A stretch of DNA of 64,000 nucleotides from Frigidibacter sp. (GCF_030695035.1 NZ_JAUYTT010000008.1:806001-870000), one strand, 5' to 3'. Counted from the first letter of the stretch, positions 23,274-33,237 are shown. Notes: generated by a model from the letters alone, not told the origin. Program-made: numbers and translations.

Positions 23274-23891
23274 ATGGAAGGTTTTACCGTAATCGACGCG
23301 GTCGTGGCAGGTGTGATCCTGCTATCCGCGATACTGGCCTATAGCCGCGGCCTCGTGCGCGAGGTGATGGCGATCATCGGCTGGGTCGCCGCCGCCGTGC
23401 TGGCCTTCCTGTTCGCGCCGCAGGTGGAGCCGCTGGTGCGGCAGGTGCCGTTCCTGAACGACTTCCTTGGCGAAAGCTGCGAGCTGTCGATCATCGCGGC
23501 CTTTGCGGCGGTCTTCGCGCTGAGCCTTGTGGTGGTGTCGATCTTCACCCCGCTCTTTGCCTCGGCCGTGCAACGCTCGGCCATCGGCGGCATCGATCAG
23601 GGCCTCGGCTTCCTGTTCGGCGTGGCGCGGGGGGTGCTGCTGGTGGCAGTGGCCTTCGTGGTCTATGACCGGGTGGTCGTCGATCAATCGGTGCCGATGG
23701 TGGAAAACTCTCGCTCGGCCACGGTCTTCGCCTCGGTGCAGACCAACCTCGATGAGCGGATGCCCGAAGACGCGCCGGGCTGGATCGTCGGCAAATATGA
23801 ACAACTCGTCGGCGCCTGCGGCATACCCGCCACAGCGCCCGCCGCAGAGCCGGCTCCGGGCACCACTGCTCCGGCGATCCCGAGCAACTGA
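23274..23891 (+). CDS. cvpA: CvpA family membrane protein
   Basis: 205 aa. Four hydrophobic segments fill roughly residues 5-120 (for example VVAGVILLSAILAYSRG and VMAIIGWVAAAVLAFLF), the CvpA fold. The tail is an Ala/Pro-rich cytoplasmic or periplasmic extension ending in AIPSN. The family was named for colicin V production and is linked to envelope function and purine gene neighbourhoods. Here it sits directly upstream of purF, as in many proteobacteria. Ribosome site GAGGGG lies just before ATG 23274. Confidence 0.93.
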   Translation: MEGFTVIDAVVAGVILLSAILAYSRGLVREVMAIIGWVAAAVLAFLFAPQVEPLVRQVPFLNDFLGESCELSIIAAFAAVFALSLVVVSIFTPLFASAVQRSAIGGIDQGLGFLFGVARGVLLVAVAFVVYDRVVVDQSVPMVENSRSATVFASVQTNLDERMPEDAPGWIVGKYEQLVGACGIPATAPAAEPAPGTTAPAIPSN

Positions 23892-23981
23892 TGCATTGCC
23901 TCTCCTTGCTGCGGCTTTATCCAGCTACGGCAAGGAGTTGTGAAGCGATCTTAAACCATTTTCTCAACTTGCCCCACCCTC

Positions 23982-24011
23982 GCGCGCCGCTGCAATGCGG
24001 CGCGCGTTTTT
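23982..24011 (+). terminator. Rho-independent terminator after cvpA
   Basis: A perfect nine-base stem, GCGCGCCGC / GCGGCGCGC, closes a six-base loop (TGCAAT) and is followed by G and five T residues on the plus strand. It lies 90 bases beyond the cvpA stop and separates it from purF. Confidence 0.85.
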
Positions 24012-24062
24012 CCGCGTTGCAGAGATTCGTGCTTTTGTTCCCGGAAATCGCCCTTAAGTGAC

Positions 24063-24080
24063 GTGTCAGGATCGTGACAC
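24063..24080. promoter_or_regulatory. Inverted repeat GTGTCA-N6-TGACAC upstream of purF
   Basis: The exact inverted repeat GTGTCA GGATCG TGACAC lies 76 bases before the purF ATG, in a good position for an operator or promoter-overlapping regulator site. A CCGCGG...CCGCGG hairpin follows at 24121-24138. Neither has a known regulator that I can name. Confidence 0.4.
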
Positions 24081-24155
24081 CGGCCCCAAGGCCGCCTAAA
24101 TGGTGCCACGCAACCCACCCCCGCGGATTCGGCCGCGGATCTGGAGGCCACGCGC

Positions 24156-25616
24156 ATGCAGCCGTTCCTGAGCCACCCCTTCGACGACGACAAGCTGAAG
24201 GAGGAATGCGGGGTCTTCGGCGTGATCGGCGTCGCCGATGCCGCCAACTTCACCGCCCTCGGCATGCACGCCTTGCAGCACCGTGGCCAAGAGGCCGGCG
24301 GCATTGTCGCCTATGACCCCGAGACCGGGTTCAACTCTGCCCGCCGCTTTGGCTATGTGCGCGACAACTTCACCAGCCGCTCGGTGATGGACACGCTGCC
24401 CGGCAGCCTTGCCATCGGCCATGTGCGCTATTCCACCGCCGGATCGAAGGGTAATACCGCGATCCGCGACGTGCAGCCCTTCTTCGGCGAGTTCTCGGCC
24501 GGCGGCGCCGCCATCGCCCATAACGGCAACCTGACCAATGCCGCGGCGCTGCGCCGCGAGCTGATCGAGCGCGGGTCGATCTTCCAGTCCTCGTCCGACA
24601 GCGAATGCATCATCCATCTCATGGCCCGCTCCATCCAGCGGTCCGTCCCTGAGCGGATGAAGGATGCCCTGCGCCGGGTCGAGGGCGCGTTCTCTGTCAT
24701 CGCCATGACCCGCACCAAGCTGATCGGCGTGCGCGACCCGCTTGGCGTGCGCCCGCTGGTTCTGGGCAAGGTCGGCGACGGCTGGGCACTGTCCTCGGAA
24801 ACCTGCGCGCTCGACATCATCGGCGCCGAGTTCGTGCGAGAGATCGAGCCGGGCGAGATGGTGGTGATCGAGCATGGCGAGGTGCTGAGCTCGCGCCCCT
24901 TCGGCCCGTCGAAATCGCGCTTCTGCATCTTTGAACATGTGTATTTCAGCCGCCCAGATTCGATCCTCGGCGGCCGTTCCGTCTATGAGACCCGCTGCCA
25001 GATCGGGGTGGAACTGGCGCGCGAGGCGCCGGTGGATGCCGATCTCGTCTGCCCGGTGCCCGACTCTGGCACGCCGGCCGCCATCGGCTTCAGCCAGGAA
25101 TCGGGCATTCCTTATGCGATGGGGATCATCCGCAACCAGTACATGGGCCGGACCTTCATCGAACCGACCGAGAGCATCCGCAACATGGGCGTTCGGCTGA
25201 AGCTGAACGTCAACCGCGCGCTGATCAAGGGCAAGCGGGTTATCCTGGTGGACGACTCGGTGGTGCGCGGCACCACAAGTCGCAAGATCAAGGACATGAT
25301 CATCGATGCCGGCGCGGCCGAGGTCCATTTCCGCATCGCCTCGCCGCCCACCGCCTGGCCCTGTTTCTACGGGGTCGATACGCCTGACCGCGACAAGTTG
25401 CTGGCGGCGCGGATGAGCGAGGAAGAGATGCGCGAATGGATCGGGGTCGACAGCCTCAAGTTCATCTCGCTGGACGGGCTCTATCGCGCGGCGGGGGCTG
25501 CGAACGGGCGCGACAATGCCAGTCCGCAATATTGCGATGCTTGCTTCTCTGGCGAGTATCCGGTGGCCCCGGCCGACCAGATCGAGAACGGGTTCAGGAT
25601 GAAGGCGGCGGAGTAA
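24156..25616 (+). CDS. purF: Amidophosphoribosyltransferase (glutamine PRPP amidotransferase)
   Basis: 486 aa. It catalyses the first committed step of purine synthesis, PRPP + glutamine to phosphoribosylamine. The N-terminal Ntn glutaminase begins at Cys18 (EECGVFGV) after a 17-residue propeptide that must be cleaved. Typical glutaminase sequences HNGNLTN and SSDSECIIH follow. The phosphoribosyltransferase domain has the PRPP loop VILVDDSVVRGTTS at about residues 363-376. CDACFSGEYP near the C terminus is typical of the family. The ATG at 24156 is preceded by CTGGAGG. A complete dispersed repeat lies just after the stop. Confidence 0.97.
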   Translation: MQPFLSHPFDDDKLKEECGVFGVIGVADAANFTALGMHALQHRGQEAGGIVAYDPETGFNSARRFGYVRDNFTSRSVMDTLPGSLAIGHVRYSTAGSKGNTAIRDVQPFFGEFSAGGAAIAHNGNLTNAAALRRELIERGSIFQSSSDSECIIHLMARSIQRSVPERMKDALRRVEGAFSVIAMTRTKLIGVRDPLGVRPLVLGKVGDGWALSSETCALDIIGAEFVREIEPGEMVVIEHGEVLSSRPFGPSKSRFCIFEHVYFSRPDSILGGRSVYETRCQIGVELAREAPVDADLVCPVPDSGTPAAIGFSQESGIPYAMGIIRNQYMGRTFIEPTESIRNMGVRLKLNVNRALIKGKRVILVDDSVVRGTTSRKIKDMIIDAGAAEVHFRIASPPTAWPCFYGVDTPDRDKLLAARMSEEEMREWIGVDSLKFISLDGLYRAAGAANGRDNASPQYCDACFSGEYPVAPADQIENGFRMKAAE

Positions 25617-25649
25617 GGGCCCTCTCGGGGCCCTCGCTGCCCTGTTTCC

Positions 25650-25845
25650 GGCGCGATCAGGGGACTTGCCGGTGGCAAGTCACCCGCGACGGTTGCCCGA
25701 AGGCGCAAGCCGCAGGGCAAGGGGGGTGAAGCTTGGTCTGACGGTGCCAAATTCTGATGGGCCCGCCCGGGTGGGCACGGATGTGCCCGCCCCCCGCAGG
25801 GCGGGCACAGCAGAATTTCACGGGCGGCCGAAATTCTGCAAGGCA
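25650..25845 (+). repeat. Dispersed 196-bp hairpin-rich repeat, copy A
   Basis: It fills the 332-base gap after purF. Elements in order: a CTTGCC/GGCAAG hairpin; a TTGCCC...GGGCAA hairpin with an inner GGC/GCC stem; a GC-rich GGGCCCGCCCGGG segment; a ten-base stem GTGCCCGCCC/GGGCGGGCAC; and a ten-base stem GCAGAATTTC/GAAATTCTGC. Copy B at 40125 has the same length and nearly the same sequence. Apparent reading frames in it are by-products of the repeat. Confidence 0.85.
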
Positions 25846-25948
25846 ACAGTTGCGCCTCACTGCCTCATAGCGGGCAATCTACTTCAGACGACCACCGCGG
25901 CACCGCGCCCCCTTGCCATAGGCCGCGCCCAGTGCCAGAAGCCCGGCC

Positions 25949-26620
25949 ATGACCGATATCTCGCACCCCGCCCCGCCCGCCACAAAGCTCGCTCTCGTCA
26001 CCGGCGCCTCGCGCGGGCTTGGGGCGGCCATGGCCGAGGCGCTTGCCGCGCAGGGCTGGCATGTGATGGCCGTCGCGCGCACCACCGGCGCACTGGAAGA
26101 GCTGGACGACCGCATTCAGGCGGCGGGCGGGCAGGCGACGCTGGCGCCGATGGATGTGAATGACCCCGCCGCGATGGCGCATCTGGCCAGCGCGATCACC
26201 GGTCGCTGGGGCAGCCTGCAGCTCTGGGTCCACACCGCGATCCATGCCGCGCCGCTGTCGCCGGCCGCGCATATGGATGCCAAGGACATGGCGAAATCCA
26301 TCGCCACCAACCTCACCGCCACCGCCACGCTGATCGGCGTGCTGGAGCCGCTGCTGCGCGTCGGTCACGGCACCGCGCTGATGCTGGACGATCCGCGCGG
26401 CGGCGAGAAGTTCTTCGGGGCCTATGGCGCCACCAAGGCCGCGCAGATGGCCCTGGTGCGCAGCTGGCAGGCCGAGACGGTGAAGATCGGCCCGCGGGTG
26501 GTGATTGCCGAGCCCGCGCCGATGGCGACCGCGACCCGCGCCCGCTTCTACCCCGGCGAGGACCGTGCGCCCCTGGCCGAGACCCGCGCCGAGGCGGAAC
26601 GGCTGATCGCGCTGCTGTAA
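25949..26620 (+). CDS. Short-chain dehydrogenase/reductase
   Basis: 223 aa SDR. The NAD(P)-binding motif TGASRGLG lies at residues 19-26, and the catalytic YGATK (YxxxK) is intact. The usual Ser position of the SDR triad is occupied by an Asp-rich stretch ([12 protein letters not shown]), so the triad is not fully canonical. The lack of a long C-terminal region makes it slightly shorter than the 240-260 residues common in the family. The substrate cannot be told. It lies between the copy A repeat and surE and looks monocistronic. Confidence 0.9.
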   Translation: MTDISHPAPPATKLALVTGASRGLGAAMAEALAAQGWHVMAVARTTGALEELDDRIQAAGGQATLAPMDVNDPAAMAHLASAITGRWGSLQLWVHTAIHAAPLSPAAHMDAKDMAKSIATNLTATATLIGVLEPLLRVGHGTALMLDDPRGGEKFFGAYGATKAAQMALVRSWQAETVKIGPRVVIAEPAPMATATRARFYPGEDRAPLAETRAEAERLIALL

Positions 26621-26742
26621 CGCGCAAAAGCCTTGCCGCACAGGCGTTTCGGGGAGCTTTCGGGCCAGATCCGGGCCGCACCGCTTTACCCCTGCCCCCC
26701 GCTCGTCTAAGCAGGGCAAAGCAGCGGCAACCGGGCGGGCAC

Positions 26743-27528
26743 ATGCGGATTCTCATCACCAATGACGACGGCATCAACGCGCGCGGGCTTGAGGTTCTGA
26801 CCGAAATCGCGACCGAAATCGCCGGGCCGGAGGGCGAGGTCTGGACCGTCGCCCCGGCCTTCGAGCAGTCGGGCGTCGCCCATTGCATCAGCTACACCCA
26901 CCCGATGATGATCGCCAAGCTGGCCCCGCGCCGCTTTGCCGCCGAGGGCTCGCCGGCCGATTGCGTGCTGGCCGGGCTCTTCGATGTGCTGGAGGGCGCG
27001 CGACCGGATCTGGTGCTGTCGGGGGTGAACCGCGGCAACAACTCGGGCGAGAACGCGATGTATTCGGGCACGCTTGGCGGCGCGATGGAAGCGGCGCTGC
27101 AGGGGCTGCCGGCGATTGCGCTGTCGCAGTTCATGGGGCCAGCCACCAGCGAGTTGGATGATCCGTTCGAGGCGGCGCGGGTGCATGGCGCCGCGCTGAT
27201 CCGCAAGCTGCTGGACCATGGCCTCTGGGACGACGCAGATTACCGGCTGTTCTACAGCGTCAACTTCCCGCCCGTGGGGGCCGCCGCGGTCAAGGGGATG
27301 CGGGTTGCCGCGCAGGGGTTCCGCCGGGATACCTCCTTCGGGGTCGAGCCGCATATCTCGCCTTCGGGCCGCAAATTCCTGTGGATCAAGGGCGGCGCAC
27401 AGCACGCGCCCACTCTTCCCGGCACCGATGTGGCGGTGAACCTTGACGGCTACATCTCCGTCACCCCGATGCGCGCCGACCTGACCGCCCATGACGCGAT
27501 GGACGCGCTGGAGGCTGCGCTGACATGA
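26743..27528 (+). CDS. surE: 5'/3'-nucleotidase SurE
   Basis: 261 aa. It removes phosphate from nucleoside monophosphates. The N terminus [10 protein letters not shown] carries the metal-binding Asp8-Asp9 pair, and [10 protein letters not shown] and [11 protein letters not shown] are signature segments. Its stop overlaps the next start (ATGA), giving the classic surE-pcm pair followed by the nlpD-like gene, a stationary-phase survival cluster. Confidence 0.97.
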   Translation: MRILITNDDGINARGLEVLTEIATEIAGPEGEVWTVAPAFEQSGVAHCISYTHPMMIAKLAPRRFAAEGSPADCVLAGLFDVLEGARPDLVLSGVNRGNNSGENAMYSGTLGGAMEAALQGLPAIALSQFMGPATSELDDPFEAARVHGAALIRKLLDHGLWDDADYRLFYSVNFPPVGAAAVKGMRVAAQGFRRDTSFGVEPHISPSGRKFLWIKGGAQHAPTLPGTDVAVNLDGYISVTPMRADLTAHDAMDALEAALT

Positions 27529-28184
27529 CCGAGGCGCCCGGGCCGGAGGAGGAGGCTGAACGCAAGATGCGCTTCCTCTACACGCTCCGGTCCAAGGGCG
27601 TGACCGATGCCCGCGTGCTGTCGGCGATGGAAAAGGTGGATCGCGGGGCCTTCGTGAAGGGCCTGTTTGCCGAGCGCGCCTATGAAGATATGCCGCTGCC
27701 CATTGCCTGCGGCCAGACCATCAGCCAGCCGTCCGTGGTGGGCCTGATGACGCTGGCGCTGGAGGTCAGCCCCCGCGACAAGGTGCTGGAGGTGGGCACC
27801 GGGTCGGGCTATCAGGCCGCTATCCTCAGCCACCTGGCGCGGCGGGTCTACACGGTGGACCGCCACCGCCGGCTGGTGCGCGAGGCGGATGCGCTGTTCC
27901 GGGCGCTGAACCTGCCCAACATCACCGCAATTGTCGGCGATGGCAGCCACGGGTTGCCCGATCAGGCACCGTTCGACCGCATTATCGTGACGGCGGCGGC
28001 CGAAGATCCGCCCGGGCCGCTCTTGGCCCAGTTGCGGATCGGCGGTATCATGGTGCTGCCGGTCGGGCAGTCGGATACGGTGCAGAGCCTGATCAAGGTC
28101 AGGCGCAGTGACCACGGATATGAGTATGAGGAACTTCGCCCGGTGCGCTTTGTGCCGCTGGTCGAGGGGCTGGGTCAGGACTGA
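27525..28184 (+). CDS. pcm: Protein-L-isoaspartate O-methyltransferase
   Basis: 219 aa. It repairs isoaspartyl residues in aged proteins using S-adenosylmethionine. SAM motif I is [15 protein letters not shown] at about residues 86-100. The family-specific [14 protein letters not shown] precedes it, and the C terminus has [10 protein letters not shown]. Translation is coupled to surE through a four-base ATGA overlap. It is slightly longer than E. coli Pcm at the N terminus. Confidence 0.96.
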   Translation: MTEAPGPEEEAERKMRFLYTLRSKGVTDARVLSAMEKVDRGAFVKGLFAERAYEDMPLPIACGQTISQPSVVGLMTLALEVSPRDKVLEVGTGSGYQAAILSHLARRVYTVDRHRRLVREADALFRALNLPNITAIVGDGSHGLPDQAPFDRIIVTAAAEDPPGPLLAQLRIGGIMVLPVGQSDTVQSLIKVRRSDHGYEYEELRPVRFVPLVEGLGQD

Positions 28185-28252
28185 CCTTGAATGCGATGAC
28201 GGGGCCCGGCCAACAGGGCCCGATCAATGACAGATGTGACGAGGAACGAGCC

Positions 28253-29440
28253 ATGCCGCGGATGATCCCTGACACGATGCAGATGATGCCGCGCCGAAAG
28301 TCGGCACTGGCCGGCCTGTCGCTGCTGGCGCTGGCGGCCTGCCAGCAAGGCGCCGGCGGCGGCGCGGGGTTCGACATGGACCTGCGCAGCCTTGGCGACG
28401 GGTTCAGCACGACAGAGGCGGCCCGCAACGCGACCGCGCAGCGGCCGCAGCCCGATGGGCGGGGTGTGATCTCCTATCCGAACTATCAGGTGGCGGTGGC
28501 CGGGCGCGGCGACACGGTGCGCACGGTCGCGGCCCGGGTCGGCATCGGCGCGGATGAGCTGGCGCGCTACAATGCCGTGTCGGCAGATGCGCCGCTGAAC
28601 CCCGGCGAGGTGCTGGCGCTGCCGGGCCGTGTGGCGGCCGCCCCGGTGAGCGGCGGCAGCATCACCGGCGGGCCCATCGACATCACCACAATCGCCTCGG
28701 GCGCCATCGACCGGGCGCAGGTGCCGGGCGGCACCGTGACGGCGACCCCTGCCCCCGTGGGCACCGAGCCGGTGCGCCACCGCGTGGTGCGCGGCGAGAC
28801 CGCCTATACCATCGCGCGGGCTTACGGTGTGTCCGTGCGCTCGCTGGCCGACTGGAACGGGCTGACCGGCGAGATGACGGTGCGCGAGGGGCAATATCTG
28901 CTGATCCCGGTGGTGGTGGCCGGCGTGGTGCAGCCCGCCAACGCGACCTCGGCCCCCGGGCAAGGCACGGCGACGCCGACCCCGCCCTCGGCCTCGCAGC
29001 CGCTGCCCGATGAACGGACGGTGACCGCCAATACCCCGGTGAAAACGCCGGCCGCGCCCGACCTGGGCGGGCAGACCAGCGCGTCGGCCAGCGCGAAATT
29101 CGTGATGCCGGTCAGCGGCAGCATCATCCGCGGCTATGCGCCCAAGAAGAATGACGGGATCGACATTGCCGCCAGCGCCGGGGCGACAGTGAAGGCCGCC
29201 GATGCAGGGACAGTCGCGGCGATCACCAAGGACACCGATCAGGTGCCGATCCTGGTGATCCGCCACCCCAACAACCTGCTGACGGTCTATGCCAATATCG
29301 ACGGGATCACGGTTGCCAAGGGCGCCACGGTCGCGCGCGGGCAGGCGATTGCCAAGGTGCGCGCGGGCAGCCCGGCCTTCATGCATTTCGAGGTGCGGGA
29401 CGGGTATGACAGCGTCGATCCGATGAAGTATCTGCAGTAG
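28253..29440 (+). CDS. nlpD: NlpD-like lipoprotein: two LysM domains and a degenerate M23 peptidase domain
   Basis: About 395 aa from ATG 28253 (GAGGAACGAG upstream); an in-frame ATG at 28187 is less likely. A lipoprotein signal ends in LLALAAC, so the protein is lipid-anchored. Two LysM repeats (VAGRGDTVRTVAARVGI and HRVVRGETAYTIARAYGV) bind peptidoglycan. The C-terminal LytM/M23 domain lacks the zinc ligands: GIDIAA lacks the His of HxxxD, and FMHFEVR lacks the first His of HxH. As in E. coli NlpD and EnvC, it probably activates amidases at division rather than cleaving peptidoglycan. Confidence 0.9.
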   Translation: MPRMIPDTMQMMPRRKSALAGLSLLALAACQQGAGGGAGFDMDLRSLGDGFSTTEAARNATAQRPQPDGRGVISYPNYQVAVAGRGDTVRTVAARVGIGADELARYNAVSADAPLNPGEVLALPGRVAAAPVSGGSITGGPIDITTIASGAIDRAQVPGGTVTATPAPVGTEPVRHRVVRGETAYTIARAYGVSVRSLADWNGLTGEMTVREGQYLLIPVVVAGVVQPANATSAPGQGTATPTPPSASQPLPDERTVTANTPVKTPAAPDLGGQTSASASAKFVMPVSGSIIRGYAPKKNDGIDIAASAGATVKAADAGTVAAITKDTDQVPILVIRHPNNLLTVYANIDGITVAKGATVARGQAIAKVRAGSPAFMHFEVRDGYDSVDPMKYLQ

Positions 29441-29535
29441 GGGCTTCTAGAGGTTGAATAGGCGCGCTGGATGGTAATCTGATCGCAGCACGGTGCTTCC
29501 CGGAAAACGTGTTCTCCAGCTTCAAGAGACCTTAT

Positions 29536-30357
29536 ATGGTTCGAGATGTTCATCATTACTGCTCACCGTCGGTGTTCTTATCTCTGATCAAAAACAAAGA
29601 GCTTTGGCTGACATCACTGTCTCAATCAAATGACCTTCTAGAAGGGACATGGATGCTTCGTCACTGGCTTGAAAAATTCAACTCCAGTGATCCGAAGCAA
29701 CGATTGCGAAGGCGGGGTGCACAACTTTCAGTTGAATCCATCCTCCACCACAACGTTGCATTGGGAGTTTGCTTTTCTGAGGAGAGTGATCTTCTAAGCC
29801 AGTGGCGAGGCTACGCGCAGGATGGCTCCGGATTCTCCGTCACATTTGACAAAGCCAAGCTGCAGAGATTTGCAGCAGATTTTGACGGCGGGACGCCCTT
29901 AGCTCTATCAAAGATAGCATATGGATATAAGGATCTCGAGAGAACTAACGATGTCGTCAGACTCCTACACGGCGCGTTTGGTGCGGACGCGGATAAATAC
30001 CAAGAGGGGAAAGATGGGTTCGGAAGTATGTCTCTTGAATTTACACCGGAAAAACATCGACAACAGAGAGAAGCTGCGCGAAGCCTTTTTTCCGTAAAGA
30101 ATGAAGCGTTTGCGGAGGAGAAGGAGTGGCGGCTATTTGTATTTGACTCAATCGACAGCATTAAGTCGGTGGAGTTCAGAGAGAGCCGCAACGTACTTTC
30201 TCCTTTCATTCGCGTAAGAATTCCAACGGATGTTGTGCTAGGTGTCACCTTAGGTCCAACAAACCGAACTCCAATTTCAATGGTGGAAGCAGCCCTAAAG
30301 GTGCACAATATCGACGGCTGGGTTGCCCGCAGCAATGCAAGCTATCGAAACAGCTGA
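29536..30357 (+). CDS. DUF2971 domain protein in an AT-rich insert
   Basis: 273 aa from ATG 29536 (AAGAGAC upstream); a GTG at 29509 is an alternative. The pattern fits DUF2971: HHYCSPSVFLSLIKNKELWLT at the start, SNDLLEGTW, then CFSEESDLLSQWRGYAQDGSGFSVTF, and EEKEWRLFVFD towards the end. Function is unknown; the family often appears in mobile or defence-rich regions. Codon use and A+T content differ sharply from both neighbours, and the gene interrupts an otherwise housekeeping stretch, so recent transfer is likely. Confidence 0.85.
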   Translation: MVRDVHHYCSPSVFLSLIKNKELWLTSLSQSNDLLEGTWMLRHWLEKFNSSDPKQRLRRRGAQLSVESILHHNVALGVCFSEESDLLSQWRGYAQDGSGFSVTFDKAKLQRFAADFDGGTPLALSKIAYGYKDLERTNDVVRLLHGAFGADADKYQEGKDGFGSMSLEFTPEKHRQQREAARSLFSVKNEAFAEEKEWRLFVFDSIDSIKSVEFRESRNVLSPFIRVRIPTDVVLGVTLGPTNRTPISMVEAALKVHNIDGWVARSNASYRNS

Positions 30358-30415
30358 TCCTCTGACCTGCGCACACTTTCGCCGGCCAAGGGCGCTACCC
30401 AGATTGCAGCCGTCG

Positions 30416-30443
30416 ACGAAATTCTGATGTGCCCGCCCCCCTA
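30416..30443 (-). repeat. Short remnant of the dispersed hairpin repeat
   Basis: GAAATTCTGATGTGCCCGCC matches one end of the 196-bp repeat in reverse orientation (as in the copy at 47770). Only about 28 bases remain, between the convergent DUF2971 and DUF815 genes. Confidence 0.5.
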
Positions 30444-31283
30444 GATCCGCACGCCCTCACGCCCCGCCAGATCAGTGAAGAACTGCCACGCCACACGCCC
30501 CGACCGCCCGCCACGCGTCGCCTGCCATTCGATGGCCTCGGCGCGCAGGCGCTCTTCGCTGATCGCCAACCCGTAGCTGTCGCAATAGCCGCGGATCATC
30601 GCCAGGTAGTCGTCCTGGTCGCAGGGATGGAAGCCCAGCCACAGGCCGAAGCGGTCCGATAGCGAGACCTTCTCCTCGACCGCTTCCGAAGGGCTGATCG
30701 CGGTGGAGCGTTCGTTCTCGATCATGTCGCGGGGCATCAGGTGGCGGCGGTTCGAGGTGGCGTAGAACAGCACGTTTTCGGGCCGCCCCTCGATGCCGCC
30801 ATCCAGCACCGCCTTCAGCGATTTGTAATGCTGGTCGTCATGGCTGAACGACAGGTCATCGCAGAACAGGACGAAGCGGTGGCTGTGCGCGGCGCGCAGA
30901 TGCGCCAGCAGGCGGCCGACGGTGGGCAGGTCATCCCGCGCCAGTTCCACCAGCTTCAGCGGCAGCCCCTCGGCCAGAACCGCGGCATGGGCGGCCTTGA
31001 CCAGCGAGGATTTGCCCATCCCGCGCGCGCCCCAGAGCAGTGCGTTGTTGGCGGGCAACCCGCGGGCGAACTGGCGGGTGTTCTCCAGCAGCGTATCGCG
31101 CGAGCGGTTGATGCCGACCAGCAGCGACAGATCCACCCGCGACACGTTCGGCACCGGGGCCAGCCGGTCGGGCGCGACCTGCCACAGGAAGGCATCGGCG
31201 GCGCCGAAATCCGGGCTGCGCTGCGGCGGCGGCGCGAGGCGCTCCAGCGCCTCGGCGATGCGGATGAGGGCGTCGTCGGTCAT
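30441..31283 (-). CDS. DUF815 family P-loop ATPase
   Basis: 280 aa. Walker A is GARGMGKSS at about residues 84-92, followed by Walker B ([10 protein letters not shown]) and a sensor region ([13 protein letters not shown]), the AAA-like DUF815 arrangement. The C terminus ([22 protein letters not shown]) is typical. Cellular role is unknown. Its ATG overlaps the tatC stop (ATGA), so it is the last gene of the tat operon here, a conserved neighbourhood in Rhodobacteraceae to my knowledge. Confidence 0.92.
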   Translation of the reverse strand: MTDDALIRIAEALERLAPPPQRSPDFGAADAFLWQVAPDRLAPVPNVSRVDLSLLVGINRSRDTLLENTRQFARGLPANNALLWGARGMGKSSLVKAAHAAVLAEGLPLKLVELARDDLPTVGRLLAHLRAAHSHRFVLFCDDLSFSHDDQHYKSLKAVLDGGIEGRPENVLFYATSNRRHLMPRDMIENERSTAISPSEAVEEKVSLSDRFGLWLGFHPCDQDDYLAMIRGYCDSYGLAISEERLRAEAIEWQATRGGRSGRVAWQFFTDLAGREGVRI

Positions 31284-32161
31284 TTCGGCTCGTCTTCGTC
31301 CTCGTCATCCTCAACCCAGAGGCCCTGGGCACGCAGATCGGCCTCGCGGCGCTTCTCGATGCGGCGAACCAGAAGGATGGAGACCTCGTAGAGGCCGTAG
31401 ACCACGGTGAAGAGCACGATCTGGCTGATCACATCGGGCGGGGTGGCGACGGCAGACAGGATCAGGATCGCCACCACGGCATAGCGGCGCATCGAGGCGA
31501 GGCCCTTGGCCCCCACCAGCCCGGCCTTGCCCATCAGCGTCAGCAGCACCGGCAGCTGGAAGCAGAGGCCAAAGGCGAGGATGAACTTGATGGTCAGGCC
31601 CAGATATTCCTGCACCGAGCCTTGGAAGATGATTCCCGCCTCGGCCAGCGAGGTGCCGGCCTCGGTCGCGCCGGGAATGGCGGTGCCGGGCATGTCAGGC
31701 AGCATCGGGCCCTGCTGGAAGCCCAGGAAGAAGCTGAAGGCCATCGGCAGGATCGCGTAATAGGCGAAGGCCGCCCCGACGATGAACATGGCCGGCGAGG
31801 CCACGAGGAACGGCAGGAACGCGTTCTTTTCGGACTTGTAGAGCCCCGGCGCCACAAAGCGCCACAGCTGGTAGCCGATCACCGGGAAGGCCAGCACGAA
31901 GCCGCCAAGGAACGAGATGCTGACGGCGACGAAGAAGCCTTCCTGCAGCTTGATCAGGTAGAGCCCGCATTCCTGCCCGCGATCAGCCAGCGCGTTGCAG
32001 ACCGGGATGGTCAGGAAGTTGAAGATCGGGTTCCAGACGAAGAAGCACAGGCACATTGCACCGATGAAGGCCACGGCCGCCCAGATCAGGCGGGTGCGCA
32101 GCTCGGCCAGATGCTCGATAAGCGGGGCAGAGCTGTCTTCGATATCGTCCTGCGCGCTCAT
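31280..32161 (-). CDS. tatC: Sec-independent protein translocase TatC
   Basis: 293 aa with six membrane segments. It is the twin-arginine signal receptor of the Tat export system. Conserved parts are [13 protein letters not shown] at the N terminus, [12 protein letters not shown] in the first cytoplasmic loop, and [13 protein letters not shown] near the last spans. A periplasmic loop between the third and fourth spans is extended by a Gly/Pro-rich stretch at about residues 150-185, and the C terminus is an acidic tail ([10 protein letters not shown]). Longer than E. coli TatC (258 aa) for these reasons. Overlaps tatB and the DUF815 gene by four bases each. Confidence 0.97.
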   Translation of the reverse strand: MSAQDDIEDSSAPLIEHLAELRTRLIWAAVAFIGAMCLCFFVWNPIFNFLTIPVCNALADRGQECGLYLIKLQEGFFVAVSISFLGGFVLAFPVIGYQLWRFVAPGLYKSEKNAFLPFLVASPAMFIVGAAFAYYAILPMAFSFFLGFQQGPMLPDMPGTAIPGATEAGTSLAEAGIIFQGSVQEYLGLTIKFILAFGLCFQLPVLLTLMGKAGLVGAKGLASMRRYAVVAILILSAVATPPDVISQIVLFTVVYGLYEVSILLVRRIEKRREADLRAQGLWVEDDEDEDEPK

Positions 32162-32802
32162 GCGTCACCCTTGTCGGTCTTGGCGCGTTTGGTACGCTTG
32201 GGGGCGCCCGCGTCGGCTGTCGCCTTCGGCTTGGCGGGTTTCGCAGGTTTTTCGGCCTTGGCAGCCGGCGCCTCGGCGGGCGTGCCCGACGGCGTGGGGC
32301 GGCTGCGGGTCTTTGCGATGCGCTTTACAGGCGTCGCAGATGTCGGGGGCGCAGGTGTGGGGGCTGCCGGATCGGGCAAGGCAACCGGCGGGTCCACCGG
32401 GGCGGCACTGCGCGCGGCGGCAGCTGCCGCGCGGTCATCGGCGAGGGCCTGCGTCGCGGGGCCCATCGGCTTGGGCGGCGTCAGATCGGCGGCCGGTTTG
32501 GCCTGCGTCTGCGCCATCGGGCGCTTGGGGTCCCATTTCTCGAACCGGTCGGCGGCCTTTTCCAGCGCGTCGAGGCCGAGGGCCTTCTTGGACGTGGCGG
32601 CCTTCAGGTCGTTGCCGATGTCCTTGACGCCCGACTCGCGCGCCGCATCGTCCATCGCCCGCGAGAACTCGCGCGCCATGCCGCGGGCCTTGCCGGTCAT
32701 CCGCCCCAATGTGCGGAACATCACCGGCAGATCCTTGGGCCCCACCACGATCAACGCGACGACGCCGATGACCAGAAGCTCGCTCCAGCCGATGTCAAAC
32801 AT
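32158..32802 (-). CDS. tatB: Sec-independent protein translocase TatB
   Basis: 214 aa. The N-terminal [26 protein letters not shown] is the single membrane helix and hinge of TatB, followed by an amphipathic helix ([20 protein letters not shown]). The C-terminal half is a disordered Ala/Pro/Lys-rich tail. TatB forms the substrate-receptor complex with TatC; the genes overlap by four bases. Confidence 0.96.
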   Translation of the reverse strand: MFDIGWSELLVIGVVALIVVGPKDLPVMFRTLGRMTGKARGMAREFSRAMDDAARESGVKDIGNDLKAATSKKALGLDALEKAADRFEKWDPKRPMAQTQAKPAADLTPPKPMGPATQALADDRAAAAAARSAAPVDPPVALPDPAAPTPAPPTSATPVKRIAKTRSRPTPSGTPAEAPAAKAEKPAKPAKPKATADAGAPKRTKRAKTDKGDA

Positions 32803-32870
32803 TGCTTATGCGTCCCGCAAACGGTTTCATCGGCAGACCCTATCCCGGCTGGCTGCCGGGGGCCAGCAGG

Positions 32871-33119
32871 TCAGATCCGGTCTTTTTCCGGCTGGATCGT
32901 GGTCGGCTGCGGGTTCACATGCGGCGGGATCACGTCGCGCGGCGCAGGTTCGGTGCCGGCGGTCTCGACCTCGTCGGTGCTGTCCTTTACGCCGCGTTTG
33001 AAGGCAGTGATGCCCTTGCCGACTTCGCCCATCAGCGAGGAAATCTTGCCGCGGCCGAACAGGACCAGCACCACGACGGCGATCAGCAGAAGGCCGGGCA
33101 GGCCGATATTGTTGAGCAT
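32871..33119 (-). CDS. tatA: Sec-independent protein translocase TatA
   Basis: 82 aa from ATG 33119, which has GAGGGGAG upstream. The membrane helix [27 protein letters not shown] is followed by an amphipathic helix and a charged tail. TatA forms the variable-size pore of the Tat system. First gene of tatABC-DUF815. A small inverted repeat GTGTG/CACAC lies about 35 bases upstream. Confidence 0.96.
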   Translation of the reverse strand: MLNNIGLPGLLLIAVVVLVLFGRGKISSLMGEVGKGITAFKRGVKDSTDEVETAGTEPAPRDVIPPHVNPQPTTIQPEKDRI

Positions 33120-33237
33120 GTCATTCTCCCCTCGGGCCACACCGGGCCCCGTGTGTCATCGCACACATTTATGACCTTGCCCGGCGCAATCAAAGCCCCA
33201 TTCCGGCTTGAAGCCGAATTTTTGTGTGACTTGCGCT

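Noticed and set aside
25650-25845. Similar short 'proteins' read from repeat copies A, B and C
   Set aside because: The similarity comes from the repeated DNA. There are frame differences, stops and no ribosome sites, and conservation follows hairpin stems rather than codons.
33200-33232. Hairpin followed by TTTTT near the end of the EamA gene
   Set aside because: The T run is on the plus strand, but no plus-strand gene ends there; both neighbours are on the minus strand, and the stem has a bulge.
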